This document shows positions 53,255 through 62,823 of a stretch of DNA of 64,000 bases, in pieces. The position numbers were made by a program, and so were the translations under genes. Every line of letters starts with the position of its first letter. Within the stretch, counting starts at the first letter, position 1. Below the pieces are notes generated by a model that did no database searches, was not told the origin of the DNA, and saw only the letters and a list, made by a program, of their open reading frames with translations. Source of the DNA: JAJDNS01 sp963578825 (GTDB lineage Bacteria; Acidobacteriota; Vicinamibacteria; Fen-336); the NCBI GenBank assembly GCA_963578825.1, contig CAUZDW010000017.1:14462-78461 (forward strand), in the 5' to 3' direction.

Positions 53255-54559
53255 ATGACTGTACGCAAGGAACGGGGACTTTTCGAGCTCCTCCGCCAGG
53301 ACCCGGAGCGCGCGTCGCATCTTCTCGATTGGGGAGGCGGGCGTCGTCGCTTCGGGCGGGTCCTGGGCTCGGCGACGGTGGGGTTCTTCGCGACCCGGCT
53401 CATGCCGTTTGCCGGACGACAGCCAGCGGGATGGGTGCCGGCGGCTCTCGCCGACGAGCGCGAGCCCTTCGTCATCGAAGGCAAAGAGGGTCTCGTCGTC
53501 CTCAACGACCGGCCCGTCAATGCCGAGGCATCGGTCACGCTTCTGGACGCCGACGTCACGCCGAGCAGCGCGCACTTCGTGCGAAACAACGGTCTCGTTC
53601 CGGAGCGTGCGACGAGTCGCGACCTCACCGGCTGGGCGCTGAGGATCGACGGCGAGGTCGAACGCTCGCTCACTCTCGACCTCGACGACCTGAAGCGGAG
53701 TCACCAGAATCACGTGGCCCGGCTGACCCTCGAGTGCGGGGGCAACGGCCGCGCGGGCTTTCGTCCGAGAGCCCGCGGCAACCAGTGGACGCTGGGCGCG
53801 GTCGGCTGTGCGGAGTACCGGGGCGTTCGCCTGAAGGACGTCCTGGCGGCCGCCGGCGTGAAGCCCTCGGCGGTCTACGTCGGCTACTACGGTGAGGACC
53901 CGCACCTGAGCGGGGCAGATCAAGTTGCCATCTCCCGAGGCGTTCCCATGGCGAAGGCCTTGGACGACCACACGCTCCTGGCCTGGGAGATGAACGGCGA
54001 GCCGCTTCCGGCGATGCACGGGTTTCCCCTGAGACTGGTCGCGTCGGGCTTTCCGGCCTCCGTCAGCGGGAAATGGCTCCATCGTCTCTGGGTTCGCGAC
54101 CGGGTGCACGACGGTCCCAAGATGGGCGGCATGTCCTACCGCGTGCCGCGTTATCCCGTGGCCCCGGGCACGCAGGTGCCGGAAGAGGACATGGAGATCA
54201 TCGAGGCCATGCCCGTGAAGTCCCTCATCACCCGCCCGGCCACCGGCATCGAGCACCCGGTCGCTGCGCCGCTCCGCCTTCGGGGGCACGCGTGGAGTGG
54301 CGAGGGGTCGGTCAGCGCCATGCACGTGAGCCTGGACTTTGGCCAGACCTGGACCGAGGCTACCCTGGCTACCCAGGCGAACCCGTTCGCCTGGCGGCGG
54401 TGGTCCGCCGAGCTGCGGGTTCCCATGCCCGGGTACTACGAGGTCTTCGCCCGGGCCACGGGCCGAGACGGACGGCAGCAGCCCATGGTGATGCCGGGAT
54501 GGAATCCACGCGGCTACCTCAACAACGCCATGCACCGGATCGCGGTGCGGGTGGTGTGA
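53255..54559 (+). CDS. sorA: Sulfite dehydrogenase molybdopterin subunit (SorA-like)
   Basis: The 434-residue product has a Tat-like leader (GRRRFGRVLGSATVGFFA, residues 29-46). A sulfite-oxidase fold follows with the molybdenum ligand Cys161 in LECGGNGRAGF, SGADQVAISRGVP and HGFPLRLVASGFP, and a C-terminal Mo-co dimerisation domain (MHVSLDFGQTWTEA). It oxidises sulfite to sulfate in the periplasm. The start lies five bases after the reductase gene, and the cytochrome c gene begins two bases after its stop, as in SorAB operons. Sulfatases in the window are not direct sulfite sources. Confidence 0.9.
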   Translation: MTVRKERGLFELLRQDPERASHLLDWGGGRRRFGRVLGSATVGFFATRLMPFAGRQPAGWVPAALADEREPFVIEGKEGLVVLNDRPVNAEASVTLLDADVTPSSAHFVRNNGLVPERATSRDLTGWALRIDGEVERSLTLDLDDLKRSHQNHVARLTLECGGNGRAGFRPRARGNQWTLGAVGCAEYRGVRLKDVLAAAGVKPSAVYVGYYGEDPHLSGADQVAISRGVPMAKALDDHTLLAWEMNGEPLPAMHGFPLRLVASGFPASVSGKWLHRLWVRDRVHDGPKMGGMSYRVPRYPVAPGTQVPEEDMEIIEAMPVKSLITRPATGIEHPVAAPLRLRGHAWSGEGSVSAMHVSLDFGQTWTEATLATQANPFAWRRWSAELRVPMPGYYEVFARATGRDGRQQPMVMPGWNPRGYLNNAMHRIAVRVV

Positions 54560-54561
54560 GC

Positions 54562-54930
54562 ATGTCACCGAGGCTCTTCGTCCTCGCCAGCCTCCTTCTG
54601 GGCGTCGCGGTCGTCGCCGCCGGGCCACAGCCTCAGGCCACAGACGACACCCCCGAGCTCGCCCCGGGACCGGGGCGGGAACTCGTGGCCCTCAACTGTG
54701 TCGTCTGCCACTCCCTCCGTGTCGTGGTCGACACCCGAATGAGCCGCGCGGACTGGGACGCGAGCCTCACCTGGATGCAGGAGAAGCACCACCTCTGGGC
54801 CTTCACAGACGAGGATCGAACGCTCATTCTCGACTACCTCGAGACGGTGCAGGGTCCCCTGGAGGAGTCCGGGGTCCCCGACGAGCCGGGCCCGTGGGCC
54901 CAGCCACTATATCCACTCAACCCTCTGTAG
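54562..54930 (+). CDS. sorB: Monoheme cytochrome c subunit (SorB-like)
   Basis: The 122-residue product has a signal peptide (LFVLASLLLGVAVVAAG), a single CVVCH heme site (Cys46, Cys49, His50), and Met60 or Met72 as the distal ligand. Its size and position directly downstream of the sulfite dehydrogenase gene fit SorB, the electron acceptor subunit. The ATG at 54562 is two bases after the sorA stop, so translation is coupled. The acyl-CoA synthetase remnant follows within 10 bases. Confidence 0.88.
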   Translation: MSPRLFVLASLLLGVAVVAAGPQPQATDDTPELAPGPGRELVALNCVVCHSLRVVVDTRMSRADWDASLTWMQEKHHLWAFTDEDRTLILDYLETVQGPLEESGVPDEPGPWAQPLYPLNPL

Positions 54931-54939
54931 CGCGCGGCT

Positions 54940-56417
54940 GTGCAGCCCGAGCGTCTGTTCGACAGGGACACTCGTAGCCACGAGGAGATCTACGAGTCCT
55001 TCCGCTGGAAAATCCCGGAGGAGTTCAACATCGGCGTGGCCATCTGCGACACCCACGCAGGTGAGGCCGATCGCACCGCGCTGCTCACCGAATCAGCGCA
55101 GGCCATCAGGCCCGCCACACGTTCGCCGACCTGAAGCGGCACTCCGACCGCTTCGCCCTTGCGCTGCGCGCCCTGGGCGTGCGCAAGGGAGACCGGGTCG
55201 GGATCGTCCTCCCGCAGCGTGTCGAGACCGCCGTTGCGAACATCGCTGTCTACAAGCTCGGCGCCGTCGTACTGCCCTTGTCGGTCCTGTTCGGCCGGGA
55301 CGCCCTTCAATTCCGCCTGAGCGACAGCGGTGCGAAGGTGGTGATCACGGACGAGCTGCGTGCACCCTTCATCCAGTCCATCCGAGAGGAGCTCCCGGAC
55401 CTGCACGCTGTCGTTGGCTGCCGGCACGGGGACGAAGCGACCGAGTTCTGGTCATTGGTGGATCGCTCCGTCGGAGAGTTCCACCCGGAAGTGACCCGCG
55501 CCGACGACCCGGCGTTTCTCATCTACACGTCGGGCACCACCGGGCCCCCCAAGGGGGCACTGAGTGCACACCGTGCCATGCTGGGACATCTCCCGGGTTT
55601 CGAGCTGTCCCACGACTTCTTCCCCCAGCCCGGGGACCTGATGTGGACGCCGGCGGACTGGGCGTGGGCCGGTGGCTTGCTGGACGTGCTGATGCCGGCG
55701 TTGTATTACGGCGTGCCCGTCCTCGGCGTGGACAGCGGCAAGTTCGATCCCGAGAGGGCATTCGTGCTGATGGAGAAGTACGGCGTCCGAAGCGCCTTCA
55801 TCCCACCCACCGCGCTGAAGATGATGATGCAGGTGCCGGATGCGGCCGAGAGGTTCGACCTCCGCCTTCGCTCCATCATGTCGGCGGGTGAGCAGGTCGG
55901 CGTCGAGGTCCTGCGTTGGGCCGACGACGTCCTGGGCGTGAAGGTCAACGAGATGTGGGGGCAGACCGAGTTCAACTATCTCGTGGGCAACTGCGCGGAG
56001 TTGATGCCGGTCAAGCCCGGTTCGATGGGGAGGCCCTACCCAGGCCACGATGTCGTGGTCATCGACGCCGACGGAGATCCGGTGCCCGATGGGGAGATCG
56101 GAGAGCTGGCCGCGAAGCAAGGCGACCCGGTCATGTTCCTCGGGTACTGGAAGAACGAGCAGGCCACCCGTGCCCAGTGCGTGGGCGAGTGGTTCCGCAC
56201 CGGTGACACGGGATACCGCGACGCCGACGGCTACATCTGGTTCGTCGGTCGCAACGACGACGTCATCTCCACGGCAGGCCATCGCGTCGGACCGGGGGAG
56301 GTGGAGGACTGCATGCTGAAGCATGCCGCGGTGGCGCAGGTCGCCGTGATCGGCAGCCCCGACGAGCTGCTCCCAGCCCTGCTGCAACTCGTCCCCGGCG
56401 GCACCCTCGCCCTGTGA
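54940..56417 (+). pseudogene. Acyl-CoA synthetase (AMP-binding), frameshifted and lacking its C-terminal domain
   Basis: The N-terminus (LFDRDTRSHEEIYESFRWKI) is in one frame to LLTES. One missing base near 55097 shifts the rest (QARHTFADLKRHSDRFALAL, then RKGDRVGIVLPQR). The AMP-binding P-loop YTSGTTGPPKGAL, EMWGQTE and GEWFRTGDTGYRD are intact. After AVIGSPDE (about 56362) the sequence loses similarity and stops at 56417. The mobile C-terminal domain with the catalytic lysine of the adenylation step is missing. The join coincides with the 5' end of an unrelated minus-strand gene. Intact enzymes activate medium-chain or branched acyl groups. Confidence 0.8.
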
Positions 56418-56504
56418 TTGCCCGACCGCAGGGGCGGTCAGAACCAGACCGAGGAGACCGGAGGCGCAGCCGACCCTGAACAGATGCCACTTTGAGTTCA
56501 GCAT
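56363..56504 (-). pseudogene. 5' fragment of a secreted protein gene at the join
   Basis: On the minus strand an ATG at 56504, preceded by AGGG, encodes a convincing signal peptide (KWHLFRVGCASGLLGLVLT, cleavage near APAVGQ). About 20 further residues follow, ending at the point where the opposite strand becomes acyl-CoA synthetase. The frame remains open beyond but is then simply antisense. It is read as a truncated gene created by the same rearrangement or assembly join. Confidence 0.35.
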
Positions 56505-56720
56505 TGCTCGCCCTATCTTTAATAACTCGACGTTGAGTGTGGACCGGCCAGGGCGCAGGGCCCGCCGAAACGCGGCAACAGATTGTCGCGATGTTGAGGG
56601 ACCTTATCGGCTTGCGGGGGCCATGGAAGGTGACCACGATCACACGAGCCGCGTGTCCACAAAACGAGTGATCCGTGCACGCCCATCCGCGCCGCTGCCA
56701 CGGCGGGATGCCGTCGTACT
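56505..56720. other. Intergenic stretch without a recognised gene
   Basis: This segment has a short AT-richer patch around 56515-56540 (TTTAATAACTC) that could be the promoter of the minus-strand fragment at 56504. I see no RNA gene, repeat or coding signal in the rest. Confidence 0.4.
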
Positions 56721-59576
56721 TCAGGGAGCCGCCGGCCCGCTCGCCTCGTCGAGGAGGTACCAGAAAGAGCGGTAGGGTTTTCCGGTGGCTCGGCTCAGCC
56801 CGATCTCACACGTCCGGCTCGACGAGTAGAAGCCGTCGAAGGAGCCGGAAGAGACCTCGCGCGCCTCCGCGAGGGTGGCGGAGGCCGTGAGCTCCGGCAC
56901 CGAGTACCCGCGATCGCCGGCGAAGCCGCAGCATCCGGCACTCTCCGGAACGACCGCCTCGGCGCAGAACGGCTCGACGATCTTGGGCAGCAGCCCGTCG
57001 ATCCCCATCTTCACTGCCGAGCACACCGGGTGAAGGGCGACAGCGGCGGCCGAGCGGCGCGACTTCAGCCGGGGCACGACGCGGCTCGACGCGAACTCGA
57101 CCCCATCGAGGATCTCCAGCCGTTCGTAGCGTTCCCGCAGACCGCGGTCCAGCTCGGGGCCGCAGTTCCGCATCGTGTGGGCGCAGGGGCTCGTGTCCAT
57201 CACGACGGGCAACCGACCCTCGTCGGTCCACACCCAGAACGCCTCCACAAGGCGACTCAGGGTCTCTTTCGATGCGTCCTTGTACCCCTTCGAGCTGAAG
57301 GGCATCCCGCAGCACTGGCCGCTGGATCCGTCGGGGATCCACACCGGCGACCCGGCGCGCTCGCTCACGGCGGCAATGACCCCGGGGAGGGGCCGGTCGT
57401 TCCCGGCCGGCGCGAAGATTCGCGTGAGGCACGACGGGAAGTACACGGCGTGGGCAGCTTCCCGTGCGGTGTGAGGCGCAGCACTGGTGGCAGGACGAGG
57501 AAGATCCGCAAACCCCAGTGGCACGTCGAGACCCATGCGGCCCAGCGCCCTCGCGACCCCGGAGGCGCCTCGATCGCCGAGGACGGCCCGAGCCAGGTGT
57601 GCCATCCGTAGCCCGCCGCGGGCCGCCACCTCGACGGCACCGAAGTGCCGCGCCATCGTGCGGGCGAGCCCCCGTCGCCAAGCGGGATGGGACCGGCTTC
57701 GAAGCAGCTTGACGAGCTGCCCCGTGTCGATCCCCACCGGGCAAGCGGTCGCGCACATCCCATCGGCGGCACACGTCTCGATCCCGGAGTACTCGAAGGC
57801 GCGCTCCAGCTCGCGCAGGGTCGCCGAAGCGGGCTCTTCCCTCTGCAACCGCGTCATCTCCCGGCGGAGGACAATCCGCTGGCGCGGCGTGCGGGTGAGG
57901 TCCCGGCTCGGGCACAGCCGTTCGCAGAACCCGCACTCGATGCACGCGTCCACCTCCTTCTCCACGGGCTCGAGGGACTTGAGGTCTTTCGTGTGGCCCT
58001 GCGGGTCGTCGTTGATCAGCACGCCGGGGTTGAGGAGGCCCTCGGGATCCACGAGCCGCTTGATCTGTCGCATGATCGAGGTGGCCTCTGCGCCCCACTG
58101 CAGCTCGAGGAAAGGGGCCATGTTGCGGCCGGTGCCGTGCTCCCCCTTGAGAGCGCCGTCGTAGCGGACGACGACGAGGTCCCCCAGGCCCTGCAGGAAG
58201 GCGTCGAATCGCCGGATGTTGTCGGCTTCGGTGAAGCCCTGGTTGAGAACGAAGTGGAGGTTGCCGTCCTTCGCGTGGCCGAAGACGATGGCGTCGTCGT
58301 AGCGGTGAGCGGAGAGGAGCTCTTGGAGCTCCCGCACTCCTTCCGCAAGCGCGTCGACCGGAAAGACCACGTCCTCGATGATCATGGACGTGCCGCGCCG
58401 CCGCTTCGCGCCCACGGACGGGATCAGGCCCTTGCGCACGGCCCACAGCTCGGCCTGGCGCGTGGGATCCCGGGTGAAGATGGGCTCCGTCTCCAAGGGC
58501 AGCGCGGGCAGCAGCTCCTCACACCCGGCCACGACCTCCGCGAGATCCGACTCGGTCGAGGCCTGATACTCGACCAGGAGCGCCGCGGCAGTGGGCGGGA
58601 GACCGGGGATGGTGTCGGGCACCCCCGGACGACCCTCCACCGATGCGAGGGACGCACGGTCCATCAGCTCCATTGTGCGGGCGCCGGATTCCCGGAGAGG
58701 CACGATGGCCGAGCAGGCGGCCGGCACGTCGGGGAAGAAGAGCATCCCGGTGTGCTTGAGCGGGTAGTCGGGGACGGTTCGGAGGACCGCCTCGGCAATG
58801 AAGCCCAGGGTGCCCTCGGACCCGATCATCAGGTGAGAGAGGATCGCCACGGGTGTCGAGTGGTCCAGAAACGCGTTGAGCGCGTACCCCATGGTGTTCT
58901 TCATCCGGTACTTCCGGCGGATGCGGTCCCGGAGGCTCGTATCGCCGGCAATGCGGTCCCGGAGCTCGAGGAGCCGCCGGGCGACGTCGGGAGCCTCGGC
59001 CGCAAAGCGCTCTTCGGCATCCTTCGCCGAGGAGTCGACCAGCGTCCCGTCCGGGAGGACGAAGACCATGGACGCCAGGGTGTTGTAGGCGTTGAGCTCC
59101 ACCCCGCAGCACATGCCCGAGGAGTTGTTGGCGAGAACGCCTCCCATCATGCAGGAGTTGATCGATGCCGGATCGGGACCGATCTTCTTGCCGTGCGGCG
59201 CCAGGGCGCGGTTCACCGCCGCGGCGATGACCCCCGGCTGCATCCGCACCGCGGCACCGCTTTCGAGCACCTCTACGGACCGCCAGTGGCGCGACACGTC
59301 CACGAGAATCCCGTCCGTGACGGCCTGACCCGACAGGCTCGTGCCGGCCGCGCGGAAGGTCATGGGCACGCGCTGCTCGTGGCTGAGGCGGAAGAGCCCC
59401 CGCACCTCATCGATGGACGCGGGCCGAACCACCCCGCGAGGCACTTTCCGGTAGACGCTGGCGTCGCTGGCGAAGGCGAGACGGTCGAGGGCGCTGGTCA
59501 GCACCCGCTCCGCCGGCAGGATCTCCTCGAGAGTCGCCCGGAGGTCCCGTGTGCTCACCGCCGTGCTCGTGCTCAA
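56721..59576 (-). CDS. FAD-binding and Fe-S D-lactate dehydrogenase-type oxidoreductase
   Basis: The 951-residue product has an N-terminal FAD-binding domain (FRAAGTSLSGQAV, GPDPASINSCMMGGVLANNSS) and an FAD-oxidase C domain (FGHAKDGNLHFVLN, GEHGTGRN). Two 4Fe-4S cysteine clusters follow (CIECGFCERLCP from Cys545; CAADGMCATACP near 602), then CCG-type cysteine domains (GQCCGMPF, GCCGFAGDRG). This architecture is typical of respiratory D-lactate/D-2-hydroxyacid dehydrogenases that pass electrons to quinone. It stands 4.4 kb from the LldP-like permease gene, so D-lactate or glycolate are likely substrates. Confidence 0.9.
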   Translation of the reverse strand: MSTSTAVSTRDLRATLEEILPAERVLTSALDRLAFASDASVYRKVPRGVVRPASIDEVRGLFRLSHEQRVPMTFRAAGTSLSGQAVTDGILVDVSRHWRSVEVLESGAAVRMQPGVIAAAVNRALAPHGKKIGPDPASINSCMMGGVLANNSSGMCCGVELNAYNTLASMVFVLPDGTLVDSSAKDAEERFAAEAPDVARRLLELRDRIAGDTSLRDRIRRKYRMKNTMGYALNAFLDHSTPVAILSHLMIGSEGTLGFIAEAVLRTVPDYPLKHTGMLFFPDVPAACSAIVPLRESGARTMELMDRASLASVEGRPGVPDTIPGLPPTAAALLVEYQASTESDLAEVVAGCEELLPALPLETEPIFTRDPTRQAELWAVRKGLIPSVGAKRRRGTSMIIEDVVFPVDALAEGVRELQELLSAHRYDDAIVFGHAKDGNLHFVLNQGFTEADNIRRFDAFLQGLGDLVVVRYDGALKGEHGTGRNMAPFLELQWGAEATSIMRQIKRLVDPEGLLNPGVLINDDPQGHTKDLKSLEPVEKEVDACIECGFCERLCPSRDLTRTPRQRIVLRREMTRLQREEPASATLRELERAFEYSGIETCAADGMCATACPVGIDTGQLVKLLRSRSHPAWRRGLARTMARHFGAVEVAARGGLRMAHLARAVLGDRGASGVARALGRMGLDVPLGFADLPRPATSAAPHTAREAAHAVYFPSCLTRIFAPAGNDRPLPGVIAAVSERAGSPVWIPDGSSGQCCGMPFSSKGYKDASKETLSRLVEAFWVWTDEGRLPVVMDTSPCAHTMRNCGPELDRGLRERYERLEILDGVEFASSRVVPRLKSRRSAAAVALHPVCSAVKMGIDGLLPKIVEPFCAEAVVPESAGCCGFAGDRGYSVPELTASATLAEAREVSSGSFDGFYSSSRTCEIGLSRATGKPYRSFWYLLDEASGPAAP

Positions 59577-59727
59577 GGGGCCCCTCCCTGGCGGTGCCCG
59601 GCCGAGACTCTCGCGTGTTCGATAGGCACCGTGAGCTAATCATACCGCTCGGCCCATGGTCCTGCCCCGCCGGACGCTCGTGCTACCGTTGACCGCAGTG
59701 GGTTCGACAGCAGCGAGTGGCTGAAAG

Positions 59728-61926
59728 TTGACGCGATCGCACGGTTGGTCGCCGCGGCGCGGCGTGCCTGCAGGGCTCTGCGCGTTGAGCCTCGCGTTCG
59801 CGGCGGGCGCCTGCTCGGGGCGCCCGGAGGCAGTGGACCTTCTGGCGTCTGCCCCCACGCTCCTCACCGAAGCCTCGGTCGAGGGTCGCGACGTGGAGTG
59901 GGTGCGATCCGAGATCGGGCGGCCGCACCGGATCCGGGACGTCGTTCGTGCCACCTTCCCTGCGACGCCACCCAGCCGTCTCGTTTTCGTAGTCGACGTC
60001 CCTCCCGGCGGCCGGCTGACCCTCGCCGCGGGAATCCAAAGGCCGCATCGGCGTCGGCCTGCCGTCGAGTTCGTGGTCAAGGTGCGACGGGATGGTCGGG
60101 AGACGACGTTGCGATCGCGGCTCGTGGATCCGGCCAACCGAGCGGGGGATCGGGGCTGGGTCCCGTTGGAGGTGGACCTGTCGGAGCACGCGGGCCGGGG
60201 CGTCGAGCTGATCCTGGAGACGCGTGGCTACGAGAGGAGCAAGGGGGACGGCCGCGCGTTCTGGGGGACCCCGACGATCATCCCGACCGCCGCGAGCAAG
60301 GACGCACCGCTCGTTGTCGTGTACCTCGTCGACACCCTGCGTGCCGATCATCTCTCGCTCTACGGATACGAGCGCAACACGTCCCCCGAGCTCGAGCGCT
60401 TCGCCCGGGACGGGGTGGTGTTCGACCAGGCGATCGCCCCCTCGTCGTGGACCAAGCCATCGGTGGCGTCGGTCTTCACGTCGCTGCTTCCTGCCCAACA
60501 TCGGTGCGTGCAGTTCTACACACCGCTGGATCACTCGTTGGTGACGTTCGCGGAGATGCTGCAGGGGCACGGCTACGGGACCGGCGCCGTGGTGACGAAC
60601 GAGCTCGTCCTGGCGAGGGAGGCGTCCTTCGATCAGGGCTTCGGGTACTTCGCTCGACCTGACGAGCCCCAGAGCGCCAGGGAGGTGGTGGACGCCGGCC
60701 TCGAGTACCTGACTTCGCGGCGAGGGCTGGCGACACTCCTCTACCTTCACACGATGGATCCTCACTGGCCCTACACGCCACCCTCGCCCTTCGACCGGCG
60801 TTACCCCCCCGCCCCCGTTCCGGGGCGGGGGGCCGCAGGGCCGTATGACTACAAGGAGCCTCGGGACCTCGATCGGATCGTGGCCCAGTACGACGGAGAG
60901 GTCGCTTACGGCGATGAGCAGTTCGGGCGGTTCGTACGAGAGCTCCAGGAACGGGGGCTTTACGATCGCGCCCTCATCGTTTTCCTCTCCGACCACGGCG
61001 AGGAGTTCCTGGAGCACGGCGACTGGATGCACGGCCACACGCTGTTCGAGGAGCTCATCCGTGTGCCCCTGGTCGTGAAGTTTCCCGGCAACCGACACGC
61101 CGGGCGAAGTGTGGCCCGCCAGGTCTTGCTCGTCGATATCCTGCCGACGATCCTGCGCAGCCAGGGCCTCCCCGTGCCCTCGGCGACCACGATCGTCGGA
61201 CGCCCGCTCGACGAGGCATTCGAGACGGGCACGGACAACCCGGTCGAGCGACCCGCGATCCTGGAGACCAAGTACCGCGAGTTCGTGGCCTACGGCGTCC
61301 GCACGCCCGTCGACAAGTACGTCCACCACATCAGTCCCCGGGACCAGGAGCTGTACCTCGACCTCGAGCGCGACCCCTTGGAGCAGGCGACCCCCGTGGA
61401 GCAGCTGGGGGTGCGAGCGAGGACCTTGAAGCGAGTCGCAGAGGATGCCCTCACCCCGGCCGCCTTCCGCTATCGGATCCGCGTCTCCGGCGACGATCAC
61501 TACGACCTGCGCGTCCACACCAGTGGCTGGATCCACAGCGTCGACGCCGAGGGCCTTGGCTCGAGCGAGCGCGCCCAGGTGGAAGACGGCCACCAGAGCC
61601 TGACTTTGAAGCTGGTGCCACGCAGCGGCCGACCGCGAGAGGTCAGCGTCCTGATGATCCCTCACGGCGCGCCACTCTGGCTCGAAGGGACTCGGAACGG
61701 TCGTCCACTCCAGCGCGGCGACATCCGGGTCGCCTCCGAGGGAGTCTCGGCCCGGGTGCAGCCCTTCGAGTTCCCCGATGTCGAGCTGATTGGCGGGGCG
61801 TTCTCTCCGCCGCCGGCGGGAATCGCCGGGATCGACGTGTGGCTGAGCCCGGTCGGAGGCGGTCCGGCCCCGGAGGTGGACAGCCACGCCCGGGAGCGGC
61901 TCGAGGCCCTCGGCTATCTGAACTGA
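59728..61926 (+). CDS. Sulfatase-superfamily lipoprotein without the formylglycine cysteine
   Basis: The 732-residue product has a lipobox FAAGAC (Cys29). A ~150-residue beta-rich N-terminal region follows, then an alkaline-phosphatase-superfamily sulfatase domain (VYLVDTLRADHLSLYGYERNT, FLSDHGEEFLEHGDWMHGH). At the active site, SSWTKPSVAS has Thr242 where sulfatases have the modified Cys, and no Arg follows. A threonine nucleophile recalls LtaS-type phosphoglycerol transferases, so a phosphotransfer or phosphodiesterase role is possible. A TTG start at 59728 is used. An 11-base GC hairpin lies within the gene near 60805-60832. Confidence 0.82.
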   Translation: MTRSHGWSPRRGVPAGLCALSLAFAAGACSGRPEAVDLLASAPTLLTEASVEGRDVEWVRSEIGRPHRIRDVVRATFPATPPSRLVFVVDVPPGGRLTLAAGIQRPHRRRPAVEFVVKVRRDGRETTLRSRLVDPANRAGDRGWVPLEVDLSEHAGRGVELILETRGYERSKGDGRAFWGTPTIIPTAASKDAPLVVVYLVDTLRADHLSLYGYERNTSPELERFARDGVVFDQAIAPSSWTKPSVASVFTSLLPAQHRCVQFYTPLDHSLVTFAEMLQGHGYGTGAVVTNELVLAREASFDQGFGYFARPDEPQSAREVVDAGLEYLTSRRGLATLLYLHTMDPHWPYTPPSPFDRRYPPAPVPGRGAAGPYDYKEPRDLDRIVAQYDGEVAYGDEQFGRFVRELQERGLYDRALIVFLSDHGEEFLEHGDWMHGHTLFEELIRVPLVVKFPGNRHAGRSVARQVLLVDILPTILRSQGLPVPSATTIVGRPLDEAFETGTDNPVERPAILETKYREFVAYGVRTPVDKYVHHISPRDQELYLDLERDPLEQATPVEQLGVRARTLKRVAEDALTPAAFRYRIRVSGDDHYDLRVHTSGWIHSVDAEGLGSSERAQVEDGHQSLTLKLVPRSGRPREVSVLMIPHGAPLWLEGTRNGRPLQRGDIRVASEGVSARVQPFEFPDVELIGGAFSPPPAGIAGIDVWLSPVGGGPAPEVDSHARERLEALGYLN
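60805..60832 (+). repeat. GC-only 11-base hairpin within coding sequence
   Basis: CCCCCCGCCCC at 60805-60815 and GGGGCGGGGGG at 60822-60832 are exact inverted arms with a six-base loop. They lie inside the sulfatase-like gene in its Pro/Gly/Ala-rich loop (YPPAPVPGRGAAGP). The hairpin may pause ribosomes or polymerase, or reflect local composition only. Confidence 0.5.
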
Positions 61927-62016
61927 CGGCGAGCCCGGTGGGTGACCCTGGCGGGCAGGCTTCGCACGTGTGTTTTGCGCAGATCCCCCGGCCACGCAAG
62001 CACCTGGTGCGCTACC

Positions 62017-62709
62017 ATGGATTCGATTCGAAGGTCGCCGCCAGCCACCTCTCGACGGCAATCAAGGAGGTCGCCGACGTCCACTCCGATCGGCTCGAAC
62101 CGAGCAGGGGGTCTCTGCCTTCTAGCGGTCGTCACAACTGGGCTGCTCTCAACCTCGGCCTGCACCAGCAAGAAGCTCGACCCGCGCTGCACACTCGACG
62201 CCCCGTACGAGTACCAGGGCCAGATCGCCCAGTTCATCAACGGCTCGAACCTATGGCAGGCTTTTCTGGACTACCTGGCCCCGGTCAAGGAGGGGGCCAA
62301 CCCCGGTGTTCAGATCGATTTGACCTTTGAGAGAGTGATCACCCGGAAAACGAGCGACGGGGACTACGATCCGGGTGTCGTTCACGCCAGGCTCGAAATG
62401 AAGAACCTCGTGTCCGGACGAACCATCCTGGTCAACCACGACAAGTTCGCCATCAAGGACTTCGTGTTCGGCGGATACGAAGACGCGACGCGCGAGGAGA
62501 TTCAATCGGCGGCGTTCCGGGCCACCGAAGGAGCCGCCATACGGTTCGTTCTCTACTCGTTGGAGCTGGGTGTCATCTACGGGATGCGCGAGGAGGGGCC
62601 GAAGGGCCTGGTGTTCATCCCCGCTCTCGAGGAGAAGGCGGAAGATCAGTGGGCCGGTGACATGGCGGGAGAAGCGAAGCGCACCCTCAGGGCGATTTCA
62701 GGGGAGTAG
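62017..62709 (+). CDS. Lipoprotein of unknown function
   Basis: The 230-residue product has a basic N-terminus, a hydrophobic run (GGLCLLAVVTTGLLS) and lipobox STSAC. The mature part has NLWQAFLDYLAPVKEG, RTILVNHDKFAIKDFVFGGYED and a C-terminal AGDMAGEAKRTLRAISGE. I recognise no family. The ATG at 62017 gives an unusually long n-region; a later start is possible but none with a ribosome site is obvious. It lies between the sulfatase-like and dienelactone hydrolase genes on the same strand. Confidence 0.7.
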   Translation: MDSIRRSPPATSRRQSRRSPTSTPIGSNRAGGLCLLAVVTTGLLSTSACTSKKLDPRCTLDAPYEYQGQIAQFINGSNLWQAFLDYLAPVKEGANPGVQIDLTFERVITRKTSDGDYDPGVVHARLEMKNLVSGRTILVNHDKFAIKDFVFGGYEDATREEIQSAAFRATEGAAIRFVLYSLELGVIYGMREEGPKGLVFIPALEEKAEDQWAGDMAGEAKRTLRAISGE

Positions 62710-62823
62710 AATCTTCACCCCGGCCCCGCTCGGCCAGCACCGCATCCTTCCTACCGAGGTCGCGCTCAACTGGGCGGAGGGACTGCGGGAGTAGTGAGCG
62801 GATCCCGCGGAGAGGAGAAGCGC

